Of a stretch of DNA of 64,000 bases, positions 1 through 10,734 are shown in pieces; within the stretch, counting starts at the first letter, position 1, and each line of letters begins with the position of its first letter. The position numbers and the translations under genes are program-made. The DNA is from Paramecium pentaurelia. Lineage: Eukaryota > Ciliophora > Oligohymenophorea > Peniculida > Parameciidae. The DNA lies in NCBI GenBank assembly GCA_905183005.1, contig CAJJDO010000067.1, positions 124,001 through 188,000 on the forward strand. Reading direction: 5' to 3'. The notes beneath the pieces were generated by a model. That model was given only the letters and a program-made list of their open reading frames with translations, searched no databases and was not told the origin of the DNA.

Positions 1-1
1 A

Positions 2-223
2 GTTTATATTTGGAAGGATGGTAGAAAATATGAAGGAGAATATAAAAATGATAAAAAAGATGGACATGGAGTTTATTGGTGGGCTGATGGTAGGAAATAT
101 GATGGGATGTGGAAAGATGGTAAATAAGATGGAGAAGGAGTGTTTATTTTTAATGATAACACAAGAAAGAGAGGAATATGGAAGGAAGGGAAGAGATTAA
201 AGTGGGTGGAGGATGAGACATGA
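2..223 (+). CDS. MORN-repeat protein, C-terminal end (5' truncated)
   Basis: The window opens inside this gene. The frame starting at base 2 gives about 73 residues with back-to-back MORN repeats (patterns such as KDGRKYEGEY, DGHGVYWWADGRKYDG, DGEGVFIF) and ends in a KEGKRLKWVE-type tail at TGA 221-223. That tail is also seen in the second MORN gene of this window (7293-8420). MORN repeats form beta-hairpin ribbons that organise membrane or cytoskeletal complexes; in ciliates they occur in PIP5K-like and cortical proteins. One TAA codon is read as Gln. The start and any N-terminal domain lie outside the window, so the specific function cannot be assigned. Confidence 0.85.
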
Positions 224-316
224 AAAAGTATATTAAAGAATTAATGAAATTTATATATATACTTGAATTGTTTATCAAAAAATTTGAAATCTTTTTTTAA
301 TTTAAATAAATAATAA

Positions 317-1397
317 ATGGGCAAAAAGGAAACAAAAGATAAGAAGCCAGCACAATTCAAGTAATTATCTTATTGATAATTATAATAGAAAGATTTATGA
401 ATTGTTATCCAAATATACTTAAGTTATCATCGTTGGATTAGCAAATGTTGGATCTAAATAAGTGTAAGACATTAGAAGAATTTTGTCTAAGAGAAATGCC
501 CTATTAGTTATTGGCAAAAATGTATTAACAAATTAGTATTTTAGACTCTCTTCAAAAAAGTTTTGGCTACTAGAGTATAAGAATTACCAAAAGAACATGA
601 ATATTATGATGATTTGGTTAAATTTGGTAGTGCAATTAAAGAGTTGGATGCCTTGAAGAACTCAGTTGCAGGCAAAATTGGATTCATCTTCACAGACACA
701 CCAGTCTTTGATCTTAAACCAATCATTGAAGAGAATAAAGTCGAAACCCCAGCTAGAGTTGGTGCCGTTGCTCCAATTGATGTTGTTATTCCCCCAGGCC
801 CAACTGGTATGGACCCAGCTTCAATCCAATTCTTCCATGCACTCTAAATCCCAACAAAAATTGAAAAAGGTCAAATCTAAATTACAAAAGACTTTGTCGT
901 CTTAAAAACAGGATAAAAAGTTGGATAATCTTAAGCTGTCTTATTGTAAAAATTAGGTAAAAAGCCATTCTTATATGGGTAATATTATATTCTAATCATT
1001 TTTATAGAATGGAAGTTCTTGCATGCTATGACAATGGATCTATTTTGAACAAACAATAAGTTTCAGTTAACTTGAATGACATTGTTGCTAAATTCTAATA
1101 AAATGTTAGAAATGTATCAGCCATATCTTTGGCTAATGGTAATTTATTATAATCTATAATAAATTAGGTTGGGTTAATGAATCTTCAGCTCCATATTTAT
1201 TGGCTAATGCTTTCAAGGATTTGGCTGCTATTGGTTTATAATCAGGATTTATTTTTGATTAAATTAAATAATCAAGTGCTCCAACAACATCTGCACCAGT
1301 TGCAGCTAAAGTTGAAGCAAAACCAGTTGCTTAATAAGCCCCAGCCAAAGTTGAAGAACCTGAAGAAGATGTTGATATGGGAGGTTTATTCGATTGA
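317..1397 (+). CDS. RPLP0: 60S acidic ribosomal protein P0 (uL10)
   Basis: Large-subunit stalk base protein that binds 28S rRNA and anchors P1/P2 dimers for elongation-factor GTPase activation. The translation contains the uL10 region (VIIVGLANVGSKQVQDIRR, then FIFTDTPVFDLK), the conserved segment VAPIDVVIPPGPTGMDPAS, and the acidic C-terminus ending DVDMGGLFD, the stalk peptide that recruits GTPases. Four introns restore one frame: 361-388, 522-544, 979-1007 and 1139-1167 (23-29 nt, all GTA...TAG). Many Gln positions are TAA or TAG, which makes this gene a good internal proof of the genetic code. Start ATG 317; stop TGA 1395-1397. Length of about 320 residues is normal for the family. Confidence 0.97.
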
Positions 1398-1815
1398 TCA
1401 TGAAACAATAGTATATTAATAATACATACACATAAATAAACAAACATTATATTTACTTAATAAACAAATTTTATGTTAAAATATAAATAATTTTTCTGTG
1501 TTTTCTGTTAAATCCATCAAAAATAATAGAGTTAATTAATTAATTTATTTATAATTAAAAAATAAAAGATAATATAGTGTTTATAAAGAAAGATTATATT
1601 AAAAATAATGCTAGTGAGAATTGTATTTTATAATAATAAGATAAGTATAATTGATGAATCTTCTATTATGAATTATTAAATATGAATAATTATAATAATA
1701 ATACTTGATTTGTTTTAGTTTTTGAATTCAGTTATAAAATTATATTATAAATTGTTGTTTTGGATAAAAAGAAATTTTCTAAAGTTAATAAATAAATAAT
1801 CATTTATTGACAAAT
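1398..1815. other. Intergenic, AT-rich
   Basis: About 420 bp between the P0 stop and the PX-protein start. Nothing protein-like was seen on either strand; it presumably holds the P0 3' UTR and the next promoter. Confidence 0.6.
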
Positions 1816-2190
1816 ATGTACTCAATATCAATCTCAAACTTCTATTTTAATAATTCAAAAGTGGAATACATTGTAAAGTAAGACATTTTAATATTAATTA
1901 GATTTGAAGGATAAGTTGAAACATTTTTATCAAAATATCGTTATTCTCAATTAAAAACTCTAGATGATTAATTAGGTAAAACTAAAGTAGAAAAACCAAA
2001 ATTTCCAAAACGATCTTTATTTGGAAAAACAAATTAGAATTTATCTAGAGTTTAAGATCGATAAATAAAATTGAATAAATATTTTGAGTAATTGTGTGTG
2101 ATAAATTCAACAATGGATTGTTTTATAATGCAAGAGTTTATCAGAGATGCTAAAAGGAATATATTTGTTACAGAGATTACAGGAAATTGA
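1816..2190 (+). CDS. Small PX (phox homology) domain protein
   Basis: About 115 residues. The sequence carries the PX signature: the RYSQLKTLDDQL helix (the family's RRYSEF/L region), a lysine-rich PKFPKRSLFGK segment equivalent to the PxxP-to-lipid-binding loop, and the following helix NQNLSRVQDRQIKLNKYFEQL. PX domains bind phosphoinositides, mainly PI3P, and target proteins to endosomes. One 24-nt intron (about 1879-1902, GTAAG...TTAG) is needed to join the first 20 residues to the domain. The protein is essentially a bare PX domain with no BAR or other partner domain. ATG 1816, TGA 2188-2190. It is tail-to-tail with the membrane-protein gene on the minus strand. Confidence 0.8.
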
Positions 2191-2264
2191 TTAATAGCCA
2201 ATGAAAAAAAACAGTGATAAATTTATATTAGTTGTGAATAAAAATCAGAATGAATTAAATGGAC

Positions 2265-3190
2265 TCATTATGGGTTTTAATAATCTCCCAATTCTATTTC
2301 ACTTCTTTCATCATAGAAATTGACTATATTTCTTTGTATTTCCCAATTGTGATTATTCAAATACTTTTTATTTTTATGATAAAACACATAGTATATTCCT
2401 AGACAAGGTAATTAATATGAGACTATAATGACAGCAATATAAATAAGAATTTCAGTAATTGTACTCTTTTGAAGACAGAATGTAGGATTAAGTTGATCAA
2501 AAATAGTGTAATCATATAATAACATTATAACAGATGAATTAATACTACAAAGGACAAAGACTATAACTTATACCTTCCTATTTTATAATTCATCCATCAT
2601 AATTTTATGTAAACCATCAAACATATGTTAATTACTTGAATCTTGACAATATTTGTATATCTATATTAATATATTGAGTCCAAAATATAATTAAATGATA
2701 TTAGTAAGTAATAGTAATCCAGAAAGTAGCATCCAAATTTATTGATCACATTAAAAATGTGATTTAAAACCTTCTAAAAAAATGATGACACACCAGACAG
2801 ATAGTAGAATAAATGAAAGTGTCTTGGAGATTTTATCTACGATTTTCTGATAAGCTATATATTATTGATAATTACTAAACATTATTCATTATCACTATCT
2901 AATTTGATTAAACAATTTAATAGCATAATGTCTTAGAGCATTCTGAGTATGCGCAATCCACTTAGGAAAATTGTATATTATTTAATTATGAATGCGAATA
3001 ACAATAACTCTAAATTTCAAAATTTAGTACATTGAATTGCTGCAATAAAAAATACAAGTTTATCAGTTGAATCTAAAATATCATTAACATCTTTCATGAT
3101 TTTTCTAAAAGCAATTGTCATAGAAATCAATAAAATAACAGATGTAGTAATCAATAGAATCTATGATAATAAAGAATACAAATTTTCCAT
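2265..3190 (-). CDS. Multi-pass membrane protein, possibly 7TM
   Basis: Not recognised as a named family. Reading right to left from ATG 3190 to TGA 2265, the protein begins MENLYSLLSQILLITTSVIL, an immediate membrane span, and has roughly seven hydrophobic stretches including LLLFAFIIKQYTIFLSG, CYFLDYYYLLISFNYIL and IYIAVIIVSYQLPCLGIYYVF. It ends in a short acidic tail (DERSEIELGDY). A 21-nt intron (GTACTAAATTTTG...TTTAG) removes an in-frame TGA. The arrangement of about seven spans and a short cytosolic tail would fit a receptor-like protein, but no family motif supports that reading. Confidence 0.65.
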
Positions 3191-3683
3191 AAACAATATA
3201 AAATTATTAATTAATATGAATTAAAAATTATCTTAAATAAATTATATATAAATCTGATTGTATAATAACATTATACTAATATATTAATAATATACATTAA
3301 AAAAATATTTCTAAGTTATATTTTATATAGATTAATAAAGATTTGTATTTTAATCAAATATCTAAAAATTATCTATTTATCTATTTGAGAATTACCTACT
3401 AAAATATTCTAATTTATATTTATCAAAAGTATTATTTTGAAATAATAAATAACAGTATTTTAAAATTATAAATTCTCTTATTCTCTCTTCTATTATATAA
3501 TCATATATTGAATTTTCATAACTTTAAATAATTATAATTTAATAAATATATATTTCTTATTCTTATAGTCTCTAAATTAATATATTATATAATCCTTCTT
3601 AAGAAATAATATTACTGCTAGTTTATATAAATTTATAATATTTTATTATTTTCAGCTTTTATAATTGATTAATTAATAATCAA
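3191..3683. other. Intergenic, very AT-rich
   Basis: Divergent promoter region between the minus-strand membrane protein and the plus-strand ORF at 3684. No reading frame or repeat was seen beyond A/T-rich simple sequence. Confidence 0.6.
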
Positions 3684-4363
3684 ATGAAAAATTCATCAGG
3701 ATCAAATAGACTAATAAACAGTAAAAGAACTCGAACATCTTTAACGATTAATTAAGATATGACTTCTTCTGCCAATCATGCTAGAAAATCGTCAATTAAA
3801 GTTTTAGAACTCAAAAAACAAGAAATTAATTAACATTAGGATAAAATATATTTTTCTACTCGAATAGGATCTCCTAAAAAACATGCACAATAGAAAAGTA
3901 TCAAAAAATTTAAATGAAAGGCTTGAGTTAAACTTTGTTGAAATCTACATCTCAAAAATTGTTAAAAACTACATAGAAAGATTTTCAAGAAAGTAACCAA
4001 ATTAAAGATGGAGATACATATAAGATGATATCACCAAAAGTTATATTTAAAGATGATAAAATCAATGTATATTTTGTTAAAGAAGTCAACAAATTCACTC
4101 AACAAAATGAAATACGAACATAAACTTAAGATTAAGGTATTAAAGAACAAACCATACAAGAAGTAACTAACTCAAGAGTCTCAATCAAAGGACCAATTGG
4201 ATCCAATTAAAATTAAATGTAAATGAGGATTTCTTAGGGAATTTTGAGTGATCCTAAACATTTATTTTCAGTGTCAAATAAAAAGATAAAACTAGAAAAA
4301 GTTGAAACTGTAAATACTAGTGTCAAGTTTTCTTTGTAAAGATTATTGAAATTATAGCAATGA
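3684..4363 (+). CDS. Hypothetical basic protein, split by a 1-nt frameshift
   Basis: Not recognised. The first frame (from ATG 3684) gives a Ser/Lys/Arg-rich, probably disordered segment beginning MKNSSGSNRLINSKRTRTSL and meets TGA near 3916. The next frame then continues with similar composition (KGLSQTLLKSTSQKLL... to TGA 4361-4363). The switch falls in the A6 run at 3903-3908; one extra A would give a single protein of about 225 residues. No short intron fits the junction. It is either a sequence error or a recent pseudogene. It is convergent with the LC8-like gene, about 98 bp away. Confidence 0.45.
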
Positions 4364-4460
4364 CTATATTCATTTACTTATCATTAATACTGTATATCTA
4401 ATACCCTTTCTGGCTACACAAACCAGATTATTATTAACATAAGGTATTCGACTATTAAAG

Positions 4461-4954
4461 TCATACCTTTAAATTATGTATAAACAATTACCCACAAATC
4501 ACAGCCCATTTGCCAGTATGTTTAGATTCCACACATTCTGAAATATATTCAACCTGACTAGATAGGTTTTTCTATGTTTATTAAGCATTTTAAATTCTCT
4601 ATTTAAAATATATAATTACATTCCTAATATTGAATCAAATACAGCCTAATTCATTCCTTGATCTCTTTATATTATTTCAAATTCTGAATCTCCCTATGTT
4701 CTAACAATTTCTATTTAATCATTTTAATAACTAAATCTTAACAATTATGACAAATAATAGGTTCCACAACTAGTAAATGATTTTCCTATTGTTACTCTCC
4801 AACACCCTCCATACCTTTCATCCAAATAATCAGAGATATATTTCGATCGATCATACTAGTTATTGAATCTCTCATAAGCAGCCTTTACTATGTTAGATAT
4901 TTCAAATTCTAATTTAGCATCTATACCTTAATCCACTTTAATGATCTAAAACAT
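4461..4954 (-). CDS. LC8-like dynein light-chain domain protein (two divergent domains)
   Basis: From ATG 4954 the translation contains one convincing LC8/DYNLL-type domain: helix ISNIVKAAYERFNNQYDRSK, then ISDYLDERYGGCWRVTIGKS (the family's W-x-x-x-x-G core) and the strand TYYLSQLLRFSYQNDQIEIV. A second partial copy follows in another frame: QVEYISECVESKHTGKWAV followed by ICG. LC8 proteins are dimerisation hubs of dynein and other axonemal complexes. Joining the two copies needs a frame change near 4590-4630; a 23-nt intron ending GAG would do it, as would an indel. The 3' end is uncertain: TGA at 4461, or further on if a 15-nt intron is real. It probably forms one gene with the ORF at 4902-5840. 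Confidence 0.5.
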
Positions 4955-5840
4955 AATTTTGAATTATATAATAGTTAAATTAGAAATATAAATTTTGAAA
5001 GAATATCAATTATTAGGTTGATAATTATTGCTGAAAAGTGGCACTTCTTTATTTCCTTCTTCCAGTTGACTCTAAGTTCTAACTATTATTAAATAAGCTT
5101 TACTAGACAGATTGAGTCTTTTTATGTCCCTGTCTTGTAGATTTCTCTTAACTAACTGGTTTTGGATGCATATTACTCCTTTGGCTTTTCAAAAAGTTAT
5201 CTCTAAAAGTGCTTGAAAACATAGAATGATCAGTATGTTATTATTTCTAAACAGGTATTTTTATTTTTCTTTATCTTGAATCATAATTCTCATTTTTTAG
5301 ATCAGGCATTGATTTTCTTTCTTCTTCTTTTTTCAATAATTAAATCTAGGCTGCAATATTTTTTGTTTTCTTAAAGAAAATAAGATTAGCTTTAAATTAT
5401 GATTTTACAGATTTCTCACAAAACTTCAGTTGTATATTTTACATCAAATAATCAGATGAATGATTCTTTCTAATTTTATTTTATTTCTCTTCTTATTATT
5501 TTCTTTTTGTTTAATAATCACTTCTTAAATAATGTCTTCCTTATCCTAATAATTTAACAGCCTTTGGATCTAATTGAACTTCTGGAAATTTATTTATATT
5601 TTTCACAGAACTTGAATAAGACAACTTTGCAGTTGTATACATGATTTATTATGTTTTTGTTTCTGATTCCTCTCCATATGGTTTGAATATCTTAGAATGG
5701 ATTGGTTATTTTATTGTTTCATTTTTATACTTCAATAATGAAGTCAAGCTTCTATCACCAAATTTTGGAAGATATCCCTTTGAAGGTTTATTTGCTACAG
5801 GAGATGCAAAAATATCATATTTAAGAAGTCTTACATCCAT
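4902..5840 (-). CDS. Ser/Gln/Lys-rich protein, probably the N-terminal part of the LC8-like gene
   Basis: From ATG 5840 an intron-free frame of about 300 residues begins MDVRLLKYDIFASPVANKPS, with many basic, polar and Gln residues (for example KRKQQEEKQNKIRKN, SMPDLKNENYDSRQRKIK). It is predicted disordered with short coiled-coil-prone pieces. The last 50 bp overlap the start of the LC8-like ORF in another frame (4902-4954), and the residues just before the overlap look like translated non-coding DNA. A single gene with a disordered N-terminus and C-terminal LC8-like domains, joined by an unrecognised splice or an indel near 4955-5030, is the simplest reading. No independent function can be given. 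Confidence 0.5.
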
Positions 5841-7292
5841 TTTATTAGATTAAATAATTATTATTTTATATCTAAAAAATATGATCTAACACAGTTTAGA
5901 AATTTATCTTTTTGTGATCTAAATATTTTTATAATTATCTATATTCTCATTCATTATAATCCTGACTCTCTATTATGAGTTCTAATATTTATTTTACTAT
6001 ACTATATAAACTTATATAATTAAATTTATGAGGTATATAGATAAATTACTGATACTCAAAATAAATTAATTCATTAAACAATCTTATCTCTTTTTGGATT
6101 AATTGTCTCACTATAATAAATATTTATACCACATATTTATCTAAATTTTGTTTACAGATAAAGATTTCTATGTCAATAATTTGATCACTTTTTAAATAAG
6201 ATTAATAACCACATGTATATAAGATATTAGAACATATTAATAATATCCATTTTAAATATAATATGAAAGATTTAAGGTATTATATAAATTAAGCATTTTA
6301 TATATATTTATAAAATAAATTCCCTTATTTTTTAAACTCTAGTTATTTGCATTAAAGGGATTATAAATAAAATAAAAAATTAGATATTTTAACAAAAATA
6401 ACTTAATCTCAAACAATATTATTAATAAATTTCATCTATTTAAAAAATAAATATATTCAATTATACATGAAGAGAAACCTCAAATAGTAAACAATTATAT
6501 TTTAACTTCTCTGATATTATAATCTTACTATTATAATTTAAATAAAATAATTTTATTATTGGAATACATGTTCAGTAATTATTCAAAATAATCATTGTTT
6601 TTAAATTAATCAATAAAAAAATAAAGCTGATAGTTCACAAGTGCTTCTTAAATTTTGTATTAAGAGACAAGCAACTAAAGATTTTATAAAGTAGGAAAAA
6701 ACTAATAGAATAGATAAAATTAAAAAAAAGTTGTCCACACCTTTTGTTTCTTAACCTAAACTTAGGATACTTAGAAAATAGATCTATTGTACTTGCATTA
6801 AGGCTAAGAATGAAATTTTCTTAATTTCAGTGTAATTAAATAGATAATACTCTATTGCTCACTCAATTGCAATTTAACATTATATCATACTACTAATAAT
6901 TATATCTATTGAAAGCAGAATGATTATTTCATAATTTTATCCTTTCTGTGTACATCATTAATTTCCTTATCATTTTAAAAATAGTATGATCAAAATTAAT
7001 TTTGGAATATATTAATATAATTTTTTATAACTATTTAAAAATTTATGAAATTAGTAAGTAACTAATGGAACAACAACAAAAATATATCATCTTAAGGTAT
7101 TCATCTAAGACAACGCTAGGAAGTTATAAAAATCATAGGCAATTATGTCTAATATAAAAAATACTGAATAAGATAGACTAATGATCTGATATTTCTTATT
7201 CATTTATTTATTTATTCTATCAAATATGTAAGTGAGTTTGTAATAATAAATATTACCAAAAAGAGTCTAATTAAAATCAATCAAAGTAATAG
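5841..7292. other. Long gene-poor stretch with at most relic ORFs
   Basis: About 1.45 kb. Most of it is A/T-rich with no sustained protein-like frame. Two weak candidates are present on the plus strand. A frame around 6575-6836 reads as basic protein (ADSSQVLLKFCIKRQATKDF, then LSTPFVSQPKLRILRK) but lacks a good start. A 39-codon ORF runs from 7065 to 7184. Neither is supported by a family or by splice sites, so they are left as possible gene remnants. Confidence 0.4.
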
Positions 7293-8420
7293 TCATCTCC
7301 ATTTTATTCTTCTTCCTTCAACCCATTCTCCTTCTCTTTAATCTCCTAATTCTGAAATCATCACTCCATGTCCATGCTATTTTCCTTGTTTCCACATTCC
7401 CCTATAACTACTTCCATTTTCAAATAAGAATTCACCAAATCCTTCCTTCAAATCTAAATGATACTAAACTATTAAATAGATTAAAATACATTTCCAGTGT
7501 ATTTACGTCCATTAGGCCAAGTAAAAGTGCCTTTGCCATGCATCTGGTTATTCATCCAACTGCCTTCATACTAAAAAATTAGCTCAATATTCATTACTTT
7601 CCTTCCATCTGCATAGATGAAAATACCAAGACCTTCAAACCTGTTTTTCTGGAATTCTCCCATATACTTATTTCCATCTACATATATAATTTCTCCGTAT
7701 CCAGTCCTGTATCCCTATTTATATGCTCCTTTGTATTAGAATTAATCATTTATCTCATGACCTTCTCCATGGAATAACGATTACTTCCATTCTCCCTTAT
7801 ATACAAACCCATAAGAATCTTAAAATTCACCATAACCATCATATTCATTATCATCAAAATTTCCTTCATATCTAGATAATATTATATGAATTACACACTT
7901 CCATCACAACTTATTTGTCTTCCTTTTCCTTTTTTTACGTTCTATTTGAATGTTCCTTCATATAAAGAACCATCTTAATCGATTTATTATCCAAATCCTT
8001 CTTTTTTATAATCGACAAAAGGTCCTTAATAGTAGCAACCATCATTCAATAGATAACATTAATGTGTCAATTACACTAAAGGTGGCAATTCCTTTAATTT
8101 GTTTTGGACAGCTTAAAGCAAATTTTAAGGCCACTCTACTTTTTATGCATCTATTGGAATCATTTCAATTATCGAAACTATTTATTCAGTCACTTTAGAT
8201 TAAACTTAAACTGCTGTAGTTGCTGAAGCCTCTGATTATTATTTTTATTTTGTTTTGGCAAGGTAACCTTGTAATGAAATCATTTATTACGTCTAATACT
8301 TGATTGTAATTTAACAATTTTAGTTTCATCTAAAGAGGCTTCATCAGTTGGGATCAATGGAATCATTGGTTGAATATTCAATCTCCTAACATCTTAATTT
8401 AAACAGCAAACATTTCCCAT
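7293..8420 (-). CDS. MORN-repeat protein with N-terminal lipidation motif
   Basis: From ATG 8420 the protein starts MGNVCCLNQD, a strong N-myristoylation site (MGNxC) with two adjacent Cys suited to palmitoylation, so it is probably membrane-anchored. After a linker rich in Gln, Ser and Thr, MORN repeats run to the end (GCYYQGPFVDYKKEGFG, DGSLYEGTF, GSWMNNQMHGKGTFTWPNG, then a GEWVEGRRIKWR tail). TGA is at 7293. A 26-nt intron near 7456-7481 joins GKGTFTWPNGRKYTGN to the last repeats. An in-frame TGA near residue 47 is removed only if a 23-nt intron ending in AAG is accepted, like several others in this window. It likely acts as a membrane-to-cytoskeleton scaffold. Confidence 0.8.
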
Positions 8421-9019
8421 TCAATATAAAAATTAATATTGTTAATAATCAAAAAAACAGATTACAATTTTTTCGAATTACTATTTGTTATTAATTTTTC
8501 TTTTGCTATTGAAATAAAATGAAAAAGTAAAATCGTTAATTTTAATGTATGATTTTATATCCTTAAACAAATTTAAATTAAATGATGAATTCTTTTTAGT
8601 TAAGTTATTTCATTAAATAATTCATAGTAATCATATTAAAACGTTTTTACAAGTATTTTCATGATAATATTTATATGTATTTTTTTTTTGTAAGAATGTA
8701 TGATATTAACTTATTTGATTTTTATCAAATTTAAATGTAATAAATCTATTTAAATTGAAAATCAATTTTAATTTGCTAAATTTTGTAATAAAGTAGTTAG
8801 CGACTCTAATACTAAACTATTGTTTATATATATATATATAAAAATTTTAGTAGTAGAACTTGATTAATTATATAATCTAGATTTTGAATACTTAATAAAA
8901 TATAATGATTTAGCTTCAAGAAAATTAGATTATATATGGAATAATTATTAGTATTAAATGGAATTCATAAAATGTAATGTATTATTCTAAAAAAATAAAT
9001 TAATTTTAATTGGTTCAAT
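8421..9019. other. Intergenic, AT-rich
   Basis: About 600 bp between two divergent genes. It contains A/T runs including a short (TA)n near 8826-8841. No coding frame was recognised. Confidence 0.6.
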
Positions 9020-9684
9020 ATGTATAGTGGTTTTCTAAGTAAAAAACTTGAATACGAGTACAATTCAGTTGTTAATAGAATGATGATATTATTGATTGAT
9101 TAGTTATCTTTATAACTATAATTGAGTAAGCATAATTTTATTTCATAGATTAGATTGCAAATAAAACTTTCTTTGACAAACAATTTTATAAGCTTTACAA
9201 TTAAATTAAAGAACTTGAAGGTTAGAAAGCATAGCCACCTAAATTTAGTAATTTACTATAACCTTTACAATTTGTTATTCAAAATAATGGAAACCAACAG
9301 ATTACAACTAACTATTAAAATTAACATTGTTAAAAGCCATATGTTCCTCCAATTTTAGAATAAGATGCTGCATTTTCTACCTAATATACAAAAACTTAAA
9401 CTATCTCCACAAGGGCAAAATCATAAATAGTACAAGCAAGACAATAATAAGCATTTTCACCAAACAAAGTTAGTCGAGTTTGCAGATATTCCGATAGAAA
9501 AAAACCAAAAGTATAATTAATGAATGTTGGTGAATTCTATGCTGATTTTCAGAATGAATCTTAAATATTAGGCAAAAAATAATAAAATAATGGGCAAAGG
9601 TTCCATACTTTGGATTAAAATTCAATGATGAAAACACCTCTAAATTTGGAAGCTTAATAGAATAGAGATACATTAAAAGTTTGA
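9020..9684 (+). CDS. Coiled-coil hypothetical protein
   Basis: Unrecognised, about 210 residues. Start ATG 9020 (MYSGFLSKKLEYEYNSVVNR). A 23-nt intron (GTAAGC...CATAG, about 9126-9148) joins this to FFDKQFYKLYNQIKELEG, a helical heptad-like segment, followed by a Pro/Gln/Asn-rich linker with a Cys and several basic clusters (RVCRYSDRKKPKVQ), ending at TGA 9682-9684. Gln is mostly TAA/TAG. The short N-terminal coiled coil followed by disorder is typical of small ciliary or basal-body scaffold proteins, but that is inference only. Confidence 0.65.
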
Positions 9685-10196
9685 TCAATAATATATAATT
9701 ATAATTCATAATAACTTGATTAAAAGATTACAAATGTATTTCAAATTATTTTTCATTATTAAATTCTTAATTTTTAAGTATTATAATTTAAGAATTATCA
9801 TTCATAGTTTAGTATATATGAATATTAGGAATATTATACGCTAGAAATAAAGATTTGTTTTCTTTTTAGTAATATTTAATAATATTAACTTTGCAACTAT
9901 AAAATTATTATAAACTCTTAGAAATTGTTATAAATAAATGGCTGCAAATAATAATAATTTTATTTAATAAATAAGTAGAATGATTATTAGATAAATTGAA
10001 ATAAAAAAAAGGAATTATATTATAGATAGTGTGTTTTTACATCTTCATTTTTTCGTTTAAATAAAAATTGATAAAGAATGTTATTGAGAAATATTATTAT
10101 AAAAATATTCAGATTACTCACATTATTTTTAATATTAATCAATTTAATAAAAATCTTAAATAAACAAATAATATTATATATAATAATACTTAAAAA
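9685..10196. other. Intergenic, AT-rich
   Basis: About 510 bp. A 49-codon frame near 9940-10087 begins MAANNNNFIQQ but has no other support. Nothing else was seen. Confidence 0.5.
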
Positions 10197-10567
10197 ATGA
10201 AGATCATTCATATATTAGTATTTCAATTATTTTATATTGTATTTGGTATCAGAGAATTAAATATATACTCAAATTTATCTTCCTAAGATGAAATAAAATC
10301 ATGCTAGTAGAGTTCTTCTTTGGATATGAGTTTTCATGTAGAAAAATATTATTATATTTTTGTTTTTCCAAATAAAGGTAATATTTTTATATAGGAAATT
10401 GTTAAAATTATATAAATGATAAAAATAGTTTATGAAATTAACATAAATATTTATTTTTATGTTTGTTTTAGATGTAAGATAAATTTAACTTAATTGTATG
10501 TTTAACAGTCCTAAACAATTGTAATTGTTTAATAGAGTATTTTTAAGGAAGATCTAAAATTAAATGA
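10197..10567 (+). CDS. Small secreted Cys-containing protein (gene model uncertain)
   Basis: ATG 10197 opens with a classical signal peptide: MKIIHILVFQLFYIVFGIRE, a short basic start, a hydrophobic core and then a polar region (NLSSQDEIKSCQQSSSLD). The first exon ends near 10377 at a GTAATA donor. Downstream fragments keep Cys residues (NCQNYINDK; LIVCLTVLNNCNCLIEYFQG, ending at TGA 10565-10567), but the exact introns could not be resolved; a 17-nt and a roughly 40-nt intron would be needed. It could be a secreted or GPI-type protein, or a decaying one. No family was recognised. Confidence 0.4.
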
Positions 10568-10734
10568 TGAAAAATTGAATTTATATAACTATTATTCATT
10601 ATTTAACAAATTAAGTTATGGTATTTTAATATGATTTCATTTTTAAATTCATCATTTGATTGACTATTTTTATTAGCTAACATGAAATAATATTCTAACA
10701 TATATATGAAATATTATTATATTAATTTAAAAAA

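Noticed and set aside
5641..5853. Plus-strand 70-codon ORF
   Set aside because: It lies opposite a longer minus-strand frame (4902-5840) with typical ciliate coding composition.
8000..8380. In-frame TGA near codon 47 of the MORN gene as selenocysteine
   Set aside because: A 23-nt intron ending in AAG, like others here, removes it; no selenoprotein family or SECIS-like hairpin was seen.
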